Of a stretch of DNA of 64,000 nt, positions 9,320-15,915 are shown piece after piece. The stretch's first letter is position 1. Every line of letters begins with the position of its first letter. Where the stretch lies: NCBI GenBank assembly GCA_001556025.1, contig LSIB01000156.1:62001-126000 (forward strand), read 5' to 3'. The position numbers and the translations under genes are program-made. The notes beneath the pieces are model-generated. The model made no database searches and was not told where the DNA came from. It saw nothing but the letters and a program-made list of their open reading frames with translations. This DNA is from Rhizobiales bacterium CCH3-A5. GTDB lineage: Bacteria; Pseudomonadota; Alphaproteobacteria; Rhizobiales; Beijerinckiaceae.

Positions 9320-10129
9320 ATGTCGAAGCTGCTCGTCAGACCATCATCGCCGGATGCGGAGGGCCGGATCCACCATGTCACGCCGCAATCGGCCGGCTGG
9401 AGCCATGTCGGCTTCGACGTGCATCGGCTCGTAGACGGCCAGAGGATCGCTCGCGAACCGGGCGCGCGCGAAATCTGCATCGTGCTGCTGGCCGGCAGGG
9501 CGGCTGTGTCGGCCGGCAGTGAGGATTTCGGCATGATCGGCGGGCGGGCCTCGCCCTTCGAGCCCGATCCGTGGTCGTTCTACGTGCCGGCCGGAACCGG
9601 CTGGAGCCTGACCGCGCAAGGCCCCTGCGAGATCGGCATCTGCTCGGCGCCCGGAAAGCCCGGCCTGCCGCCGCGCGTGATCGCGCCAAAGGACGTCGGC
9701 TGCCTGACGCGCGGCGAAGGCAGCAACACCCGCGATGTCCGCAACATCCTGCCGGAAACGGAGCCTGCGGAGCGGCTGCTCGTGGTCGAGGTGATCACGC
9801 CTTCCGGCTGCTGGTCGAGCTATCCGCCGCATAAGCACGACCGTGACGACCTGCCCCGCGAGTCGTTGCTGGAGGAGACCTATTACCACCGGCTGAACCC
9901 GCCGCAGGGGTTCTGCTTCCAGCGCGTCTACACCGACGACCGCTCGCTCGACGAGACGCTGAGCGCGCAGGACGGCGATGTCGTGCTGGTGCCCAAGGGC
10001 TATCACCCCGTCGCCGCGCCGCATGGCTACGAGCTGTATTATCTCAACGTCATGGCCGGGCCGAAGCGGGTCTGGAAGTTCCACAACGAGCCGGCGCATG
10101 AGTGGCTGGTCGCGCCGAAGCCGGCCTGA
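9320..10129 (+). CDS. iolB: 5-deoxy-glucuronate isomerase
   Basis: A 269-residue double-cupin isomerase that converts 5-deoxy-glucuronate, the IolD product, to 2-deoxy-5-keto-gluconate. Metal ligands are visible in SSYPPHKHDRDD, the following EETYYHR glutamate, and GYHPVAAPHGYELYY. The ATG at 9320, 14 bp after iolE and behind ACCGGAGGACG, gives the normal family length; the same frame runs open far upstream but without conservation. Later steps (iolC kinase, iolJ, iolA) are not in this window. Confidence 0.95.
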   Translation: MSKLLVRPSSPDAEGRIHHVTPQSAGWSHVGFDVHRLVDGQRIAREPGAREICIVLLAGRAAVSAGSEDFGMIGGRASPFEPDPWSFYVPAGTGWSLTAQGPCEIGICSAPGKPGLPPRVIAPKDVGCLTRGEGSNTRDVRNILPETEPAERLLVVEVITPSGCWSSYPPHKHDRDDLPRESLLEETYYHRLNPPQGFCFQRVYTDDRSLDETLSAQDGDVVLVPKGYHPVAAPHGYELYYLNVMAGPKRVWKFHNEPAHEWLVAPKPA

Positions 10130-10211
10130 ACGCTATCGCCGGTTGCAGGCGACATGACGCAGCGTCGGCTGGTGTGCTAACCTTCGCCCTTCCTTGCGGA
10201 GGGAGGCGGGC

Positions 10212-12989
10212 ATGGTCTGGTCCACGCGTGGTTGCATTGTTGCCGCCTGCCTGATCGGCGGCCTGGCGCTCTGGCCTAATGTCGCGCCGGCGCAAAAAAA
10301 GCCCGACAACGCCACGATCTGCAAGACCCAAAAGACCGAGCAGGGCATCAGCGCCTGCACCGCCGTACTGAAGCGGGGCGGCGATCTCCGAACAAGGTCC
10401 TCGGCGCTGCTCGGCCGGGCGCAGGCCTACTGGGCGCTAAACCGGCTGGCGGAAGCCGAGAAGGACTACTCCGAGACGATCAAGCTAGTGCCGAATTTCA
10501 TGGCGCTCTACCGCGACCGGGGCCAGATTCGCTTCGGCCTCGGCAACATGGCCGGCGCGATGGAAGATTTCAGCGTCGCGATCGAGAAGGATCCGTTCGA
10601 CGCCGACAACCACGCCAATCGCGGCTATCTCAAGATGCTGCAATATGATTTCGAGGGCGCGCGGGAGGATATTCGCAAGGGTCTGTTCTGGAAGAACGAC
10701 CATCCGCGCAGCCACTACATGATGGGGTTGCTGCATTATTCGACGGGTCAGTATCGCGACGCGATCACGGCGATCGAACGGGCGCGGAGCCTCGGCTTCA
10801 AGGACCATCCGGCCTTCACCACCAAGGCGCGCAGCCATTTCTACCTCAACGCCTACGCCGCCGCCGAGACCGAGGCGACGGAGGGGCTGGCGAGCTTCCC
10901 GGCGATCTCGGACCTCGCGGAAATCCGGGCGCGGGCGCGGCTGGCGCAGAACCGGCTGACCGAGGCGCTGGCGGATGCGGAAGCCGTCGTTCAGGCCGCG
11001 CCGCGCTCGGGCCGCGCCTTCGCGACGCGGGCCGCGGTCAAGCTCGCCATGAAGGATCTCGCCGGCGCGAGGGCCGATATCGACAAGGCGATCGAGCTTG
11101 ACGCCTTCCTCTTCGACGCCGCCCGGATCAAGGCGGAAATCCTGCTTGCGGGCGGCGACAGGGCTGGGGCGCGGGCGCTCTATGCGCAATCGGCGGCGCG
11201 CACCGACGCGAAAATGGCCTATGACAGGACCACGCGCAATCAGGCGGCGGCCTGGGTCATCGAACTCGACGCGCCGCCGCCGATCGTGGTCGCGGAGCTT
11301 CCCGAGGCGGAGCTGAAGACACGCTGCGAAGCCGCCAAGGACCCGCTGCGGATGCAGTCCTGCGACCGGCTGGTCGAGACGGCGGCGACGCCGGAAGCCA
11401 GGGCCGACAGGCTGATCCTGCGCTCGCGGGCGCGGACTTACGACGAGAATCTGGCCGATCTCGATCTCGCGGTGGCGGGCGCGCCAGGCTACCCGCCGGC
11501 GCTGATCGCGCGCGCCTATCGTCATCTCGGCTATTTCGGCAAGGACAGCGAGCCGATGAGCCGGGCCTTCGCCGATGCCGACAGCGCCGTGCGCCTCGCA
11601 AAGCCGGGATCGACCGACTGGCGCAACGCCCTGTTGGCGAGGGTCGCCGTGTCCCAGCGCAAGGGCGATTTCGCGGCTGCGGTCACCGATCTGACGCAGA
11701 TCATCGAGGCCGATCCAGCGACGACCGAGCATATCGCCGCCGATCGCGCGCTCGCGCTCGTGATGGCCGGTCGGCCGGAACAGGCGCTGGCCGACGTGGC
11801 GATCGCGGCGCGCGCGCAGGGTGCAACCGAGGACTTCAGCGCCGACCTGCTCGCGCAGACGCATGCGGTCGCCCTGATCGATCTCGGCCGCCCGCAGCAG
11901 GCCCAGGCTGTCCTTGCGGCGTGGGAAGGCAAGCGGCAAAGTTCGCTTGGCGAGTCCATGCGCGAGTCGTTGAAGGGGCGTGCGCTGCTGCTGGCAGGCT
12001 CCGATCGCGCCGCCTACGATCTGGCGGCGAAAGCAGCGCTTCCCGGCAGCACCGACAATGCCGCGATCGCGGTGCGCGGCATCGCGGCGGCCCGGCTTGG
12101 GGACGCGCTGGCCGCCATCTCCGATCTGACGAGCGTCATCGACGAGGTGCTGCCCGATTCGGACATGGCGAGATATCTCGGCTTCACGCCCGGCTTTGCC
12201 GCCGAACTCTTCCTGCATCGCGGCCTGGCGCGGGCGCAGTTGCGGCAGGCGTCTCTGGCGCGGGCGGATTTCGGCGAGGCGATCAGACGCGCGCCGGACC
12301 GGGCGCGGCCTTATGCCGAGCGCGCACGACTCGCCTTCATGGCCGACAACCCCGCCGCGCTGACCGACATCGCCATGGCGCTGCGGATCGAGCCCGCCGA
12401 GCCGCGCTGGCTGTCGCTCGCGGCGCGGATCAACCACGCCACGGGCGACATGGCGTCAGCGGAGAAACTCGTCGATGCAGCGCTCGCGGCCGGCGCGAGC
12501 GAACCCGACCTCGTGCTGATCCGGGCCAAGGCGCGGCTCGCGCAGGGCAAGTTCGGCCCCGCCGCCGAGGATGCGACGGCACGGCTCGCGGGCGCTCCCG
12601 CCGATGCCGAGGCGCATCTGGTCAGAATCGAGGCGCGGCTCGGCGCGGGCGACCTGAAAGCCGCGCTCGCAGACACGGAGGCCGCGCGGACGGCCAATGC
12701 GGGCGACCACCGCATCCTGCTGATGCTCGGCGAGCTGAAGGCGCGCTCTGGCGATGCGCCGGGCGCGATCGGCGCGTTCGAGGAAGCCGCCGGAAAGCCC
12801 GACGCGGCGCTGACCGCCAACAAGCGCCTTGGCGACCTTTATGCCGGACTTTCCTCCGACCAGCTGGCGCTGGGCTATTACGCCAAGGCGCTGGAGGCCC
12901 GTGCGCAGGGCCCCAGCGACGAGGCGACCAAGGCCGCGGCCCGGACGGCGCGCGACGCTCTGATCCGCAAGATGGCCGCGCCGAAATAG
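10212..12989 (+). CDS. Large exported tetratricopeptide-repeat protein
   Basis: A 925-residue protein with a signal peptide (hydrophobic GCIVAACLIGGLALWPNVAPA, cleavage near APAQ) followed by TPR-type helical repeats over almost its whole length, such as ALNRLAEAEKDYSETIKLVP and NMAGAMEDFSVAIEKDPFDA. The ATG at 10212 is preceded by GGAGGGAGGCGGGC; a TTG at 10194 is possible but weaker. No catalytic domain is visible. It is probably a periplasmic or surface scaffold for protein-protein contacts. It stands alone on its strand between iolB and a convergent dehydrogenase gene, so its partner is unknown. Confidence 0.85.
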   Translation: MVWSTRGCIVAACLIGGLALWPNVAPAQKKPDNATICKTQKTEQGISACTAVLKRGGDLRTRSSALLGRAQAYWALNRLAEAEKDYSETIKLVPNFMALYRDRGQIRFGLGNMAGAMEDFSVAIEKDPFDADNHANRGYLKMLQYDFEGAREDIRKGLFWKNDHPRSHYMMGLLHYSTGQYRDAITAIERARSLGFKDHPAFTTKARSHFYLNAYAAAETEATEGLASFPAISDLAEIRARARLAQNRLTEALADAEAVVQAAPRSGRAFATRAAVKLAMKDLAGARADIDKAIELDAFLFDAARIKAEILLAGGDRAGARALYAQSAARTDAKMAYDRTTRNQAAAWVIELDAPPPIVVAELPEAELKTRCEAAKDPLRMQSCDRLVETAATPEARADRLILRSRARTYDENLADLDLAVAGAPGYPPALIARAYRHLGYFGKDSEPMSRAFADADSAVRLAKPGSTDWRNALLARVAVSQRKGDFAAAVTDLTQIIEADPATTEHIAADRALALVMAGRPEQALADVAIAARAQGATEDFSADLLAQTHAVALIDLGRPQQAQAVLAAWEGKRQSSLGESMRESLKGRALLLAGSDRAAYDLAAKAALPGSTDNAAIAVRGIAAARLGDALAAISDLTSVIDEVLPDSDMARYLGFTPGFAAELFLHRGLARAQLRQASLARADFGEAIRRAPDRARPYAERARLAFMADNPAALTDIAMALRIEPAEPRWLSLAARINHATGDMASAEKLVDAALAAGASEPDLVLIRAKARLAQGKFGPAAEDATARLAGAPADAEAHLVRIEARLGAGDLKAALADTEAARTANAGDHRILLMLGELKARSGDAPGAIGAFEEAAGKPDAALTANKRLGDLYAGLSSDQLALGYYAKALEARAQGPSDEATKAAARTARDALIRKMAAPK

Positions 12990-12990
12990 C

Positions 12991-13911
12991 TCAGGCGGGC
13001 TTGGCGCGGTTGGCGTCGAGATCGGCGAGGAAGCGGTAGATCTCGGTGTGGTCGGCGTCGGGCTTCAGCGCGACCCTCGCTTGCTCCCACAGGGCCGCCA
13101 CGCTGGCGATCTGCGGGGTGCCGAGCCCAAGATGGGCCGCCAGATCGGCCGCGATCCGCAGATCCTTCGCCATCAGCGCGAAGGAGAAGCCGGAGTTGAA
13201 CGCTTCCGCGACGACGAAGGGCTTCATTTTCACCTCTGTCGAATTGTTGCGGCCAGTCGAGGCGTTGAGCACGTCGATGATCGTCTCGGGCGCGAGGCCG
13301 AAGCGGCGGCCGACGATCAGCGCCTCGCAAGCCGCGATCAGCCCGGCGGCAGAGACATAGTTGTTCAGAGCCTTCATGGCGTGGCCGGAGCCGACCGGCC
13401 CGGTCGCAAAGATCGATTTGCCCATCGCAGCCAGCACGGGGCGCACGCGCTCGACGACATCAGCGGGACCGCCGGCCATGATCGCCAGAGAGCCGTCGAT
13501 GGCGCGCTTGACGCCGCCGGAGACCGGCGCGTCGAGCAACGGCAGACCGAGCGCGGCGAGATCGGCCGAGAGCGCGGTGGTGTCGGTGGGCGCCGAGGAG
13601 CTCATGTCGATCACCGGCGTGCCGCTGGCGAGCAGGCTGGCGACGCCATGGGCTCCGAGCAGCACCTCACGGACGACCCTGCCGTTCGGCAGCATGGTGA
13701 TAACAGCCTCAGCCCCGGCGACGGCGCAAGCATTGTCGCCGAAGGCCTTGCCGCCGGCGGCGTCCAGCGCCTGGCGGGCGGCCGGCGCGGGGTCCGCGCC
13801 ATGCACGGTGAACCCGGCGGCCACCAGCCGGCAGGCCATCGGCAGGCCCATCTGGCCAAGCCCGATCAGGGCGATGACCGCCGGCGGAGCGATCGGGCTA
13901 GTCTGAGGCAT
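12991..13911 (-). CDS. NAD(P)-dependent beta-hydroxyacid dehydrogenase (3-hydroxyisobutyrate dehydrogenase family)
   Basis: A 306-residue enzyme of the HIBADH/GarR/LtnD family. The N-terminal Rossmann motif GLGQMGLPMA, the substrate-site motif DAPVSGGVKRAIDGSLAIM and the catalytic-lysine helix GHAMKALNNYVSA are all present. The start at 13911 follows GGGAGAGGACC and was preferred to one 8 codons upstream. It is divergent from the carboxymuconolactone-decarboxylase-like gene and may work with it. The acid oxidised (threonate, tartronate semialdehyde, hydroxyisobutyrate) is not determinable here. Confidence 0.88.
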   Translation of the reverse strand: MPQTSPIAPPAVIALIGLGQMGLPMACRLVAAGFTVHGADPAPAARQALDAAGGKAFGDNACAVAGAEAVITMLPNGRVVREVLLGAHGVASLLASGTPVIDMSSSAPTDTTALSADLAALGLPLLDAPVSGGVKRAIDGSLAIMAGGPADVVERVRPVLAAMGKSIFATGPVGSGHAMKALNNYVSAAGLIAACEALIVGRRFGLAPETIIDVLNASTGRNNSTEVKMKPFVVAEAFNSGFSFALMAKDLRIAADLAAHLGLGTPQIASVAALWEQARVALKPDADHTEIYRFLADLDANRAKPA

Positions 13912-14066
13912 GGTCCTCTCCCACGATCCCCGCATCGACGCAGGGCCGGCATGTCCGTACCGGCCGCGCCCGCCCGTGACATGGCGAATGCGATCCTGTC
14001 AGATCATCGGCCAATCCGGCGGCCATGGCCAATGCCGGCGCGACACAGCCAAGGAGGAGGCGACGC

Positions 14067-14462
14067 ATGTCCCGCAGCGAACAGTTCGAGAAGGGCCTGA
14101 AGGTCCGCCGCAAGGTGCTTGGCGCGGATTATGTCGACAGCAGCCTCGCCAAGGCCGACGACTTCATGATGGGCTTTCAGGAGATCACCACCGAATGGTG
14201 CTGGGGCTATGCCTGGACGCGGCCGGGCCTCGACCATAGGACGCGCTCGATGCTCAACCTCGCCATGCTGACCGCGCTCGGCAAGCCCAACGAGCTCAAG
14301 CTGCATGTCAAGGGCGCGCTCGGCAACGGCATCACGGTCGACGAGATCAAGGAGATCCTGCTTCACGCCACGGTCTATTGCGGCATTCCGGCCGGGCTCG
14401 ACGCGTTCAAGGCGGCCCATGAGGTGCTGAAGGCGGAAGGCGCCGTGCCGTCCGGGACGTAG
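14067..14462 (+). CDS. Carboxymuconolactone decarboxylase family protein
   Basis: A 131-residue all-helical protein of the PcaC/AhpD superfamily. It closely follows the 4-carboxymuconolactone decarboxylase pattern: RRKVLGADYVDSS, TTEWCWGYAWTRPGLDHRTR and the C-terminal HATVYCGIPAGLDAFKAA. A strong AAGGAGGAGG site precedes the ATG. No other protocatechuate-pathway genes are nearby, so true PcaC function is uncertain. It is divergent from the beta-hydroxyacid dehydrogenase gene. Confidence 0.85.
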   Translation: MSRSEQFEKGLKVRRKVLGADYVDSSLAKADDFMMGFQEITTEWCWGYAWTRPGLDHRTRSMLNLAMLTALGKPNELKLHVKGALGNGITVDEIKEILLHATVYCGIPAGLDAFKAAHEVLKAEGAVPSGT

Positions 14463-14471
14463 CCTCGCGCC

Positions 14472-15797
14472 TTACTGGTCTCTCATCGCCTTGGCCAGCA
14501 TGTCGCGCAAGGGGCCGAGCAGATAGGTAAGCAGGGTGCGCTCGCCGGTGATGATCAGCACGTCGGCGGGCATGCCGGGCACGATCTTGGCGGCGACATC
14601 GGCGGGCACGTCCCTGGAATCGACCACCACCTTTGTCTGGTAATAGCTCTCCCGCGTCGCGGGGTCGGTCACGGCGTCGGCCGAGACGGTCTCGACCCGG
14701 CCGAAGATCGAATCGGTCTTGCGGCTGGAGAAGGCCGGGAAGCGGATCTCGGCCTTCTGGCCGGCGGCGACGCTCTGCACGTTCAGCGGCGAGACCCGGG
14801 CCGCCAGCGTCAGCCGCTCCAGCGGCGGCACCACCTCGGCCAAAGTCGCGCCGGGCGCGACCACCGCGCCGGCCGTCGCGACCCTGACATTGAGCACGAT
14901 GCCGGTGCGCGGCGCGCGGACCTCGACACGGGTCAGAACCTCCTCGGCGACGGAGAGCTTTTCGCGCAGATCCGACAGCTTGCCGCGCACCTCGGTCAGC
15001 GCTTGCGTCTGTTCCTCCTGCGCGCGCTGGCGGATCTGGCGGATTTGCAATCGCGATTCCTCGACCACCTGCGAGAGCCGCGCGATATCGCCCTCGACAC
15101 CGCCGAGTTCGCCCTCGATCCGGGACGCCTCGCGCTCCAAAGCCCGGAATTTGTTGCGGGCGAAGAACCCCTTCTCGACGATCGGCCTGACCGATTCGAT
15201 CTCGGCATGCAGGCTCGCGCGCTGCGACTTCAGCGCATCGAGCCGGCGCGAGCGGCCTGCCATGTCCTTGCCGGTCTGCTCGATGCGGGCCTCCAGAATG
15301 CCGGCCTGATTGTCCAGCGAGCCCTTGCGTTCCATTAGCAGGCGCTGCTGCTCGGCCATGATCTGGGCGAGGTCGGCGCGCGAGGCCTTCGCCAGAAGTT
15401 GAGGCGGAAAGGCAATGCTGGGCGCGCCGGCGCGCTCGGCCATGATGCGGGCCTCCTGCGCCAGGCCCGCATCGAGCTGCCGGCCGAGAAGCTCGGCATT
15501 GGCGCGCGCGGCCGTGGGATCGAGCCGGAACAGGATCTGCCCCTCGGCGACCTGCTGCGCCTCCTTGACCAGGATCTCGCGGATGATGCCGCCTTCGAGA
15601 TGCTGCACCGGCTTGCGGTCACCCTCCACGGCGACGCGGGCCGGCGCGATGGCGGCGGAATCGAGCGGGGCGATCGAGGCCCAGGCGCCGAAGCCGCCGA
15701 AGACCAGCAGGATCGCGCCATAGGCCAGCCAGGCGAAGCGGCGGTGGTCGTGCGAGGCTTCGTCTTCGGGCGTGGTGCGGGGATCGGTGGCGGTCAT
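14472..15797 (-). CDS. HlyD-family type I secretion adaptor (PrtE/PrsE type)
   Basis: A 441-residue membrane-fusion protein that bridges an inner-membrane ABC exporter and an outer-membrane channel. It has a short cytoplasmic tail, one transmembrane helix (WLAYGAILLVFGGFGAWASI, about residues 23-42), a lipoyl half-motif VQHLEGGIIREI, a long coiled-coil hairpin (about 120-280) and the HlyD C-terminal pattern VRAPRTGIVLNV with PGMPADVLIITGERT. It lies downstream of the large repetitive protein on the same strand. The matching ABC exporter is divergent at 18913. No TolC-type gene is in the window. Confidence 0.92.
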   Translation of the reverse strand: MTATDPRTTPEDEASHDHRRFAWLAYGAILLVFGGFGAWASIAPLDSAAIAPARVAVEGDRKPVQHLEGGIIREILVKEAQQVAEGQILFRLDPTAARANAELLGRQLDAGLAQEARIMAERAGAPSIAFPPQLLAKASRADLAQIMAEQQRLLMERKGSLDNQAGILEARIEQTGKDMAGRSRRLDALKSQRASLHAEIESVRPIVEKGFFARNKFRALEREASRIEGELGGVEGDIARLSQVVEESRLQIRQIRQRAQEEQTQALTEVRGKLSDLREKLSVAEEVLTRVEVRAPRTGIVLNVRVATAGAVVAPGATLAEVVPPLERLTLAARVSPLNVQSVAAGQKAEIRFPAFSSRKTDSIFGRVETVSADAVTDPATRESYYQTKVVVDSRDVPADVAAKIVPGMPADVLIITGERTLLTYLLGPLRDMLAKAMRDQ

Positions 15798-15859
15798 CGC
15801 GGTGCTCCCGGTTGCTTCCAGGGGGATGTCGGTCCGGCGGATACTGCTCCGTGACGCGA

Positions 15860-15893
15860 CGCTCCGGCTGTCACGCGGGTGACAGCCGGAGCG
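15860..15893. terminator. Strong hairpin between the repetitive protein gene and the HlyD adaptor gene
   Basis: A perfect 15-bp stem (CGCTCCGGCTGTCAC and its complement) with a GCGG loop. It lies 22 bp past the stop of the repetitive-protein gene and 62 bp before the adaptor start, in the direction of transcription. No T-run follows on the minus strand, so it more likely acts as a partial terminator or mRNA-stabilising stem, giving more of the exported protein than of its adaptor. Confidence 0.55.
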
Positions 15894-15915
15894 CTTCGTG
15901 GCCGTTCGGCCAGGT

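Noticed and set aside
14067..14462. Protocatechuate pathway operon (pca)
   Set aside because: Only one PcaC-like gene is present, with no other pca genes near it.
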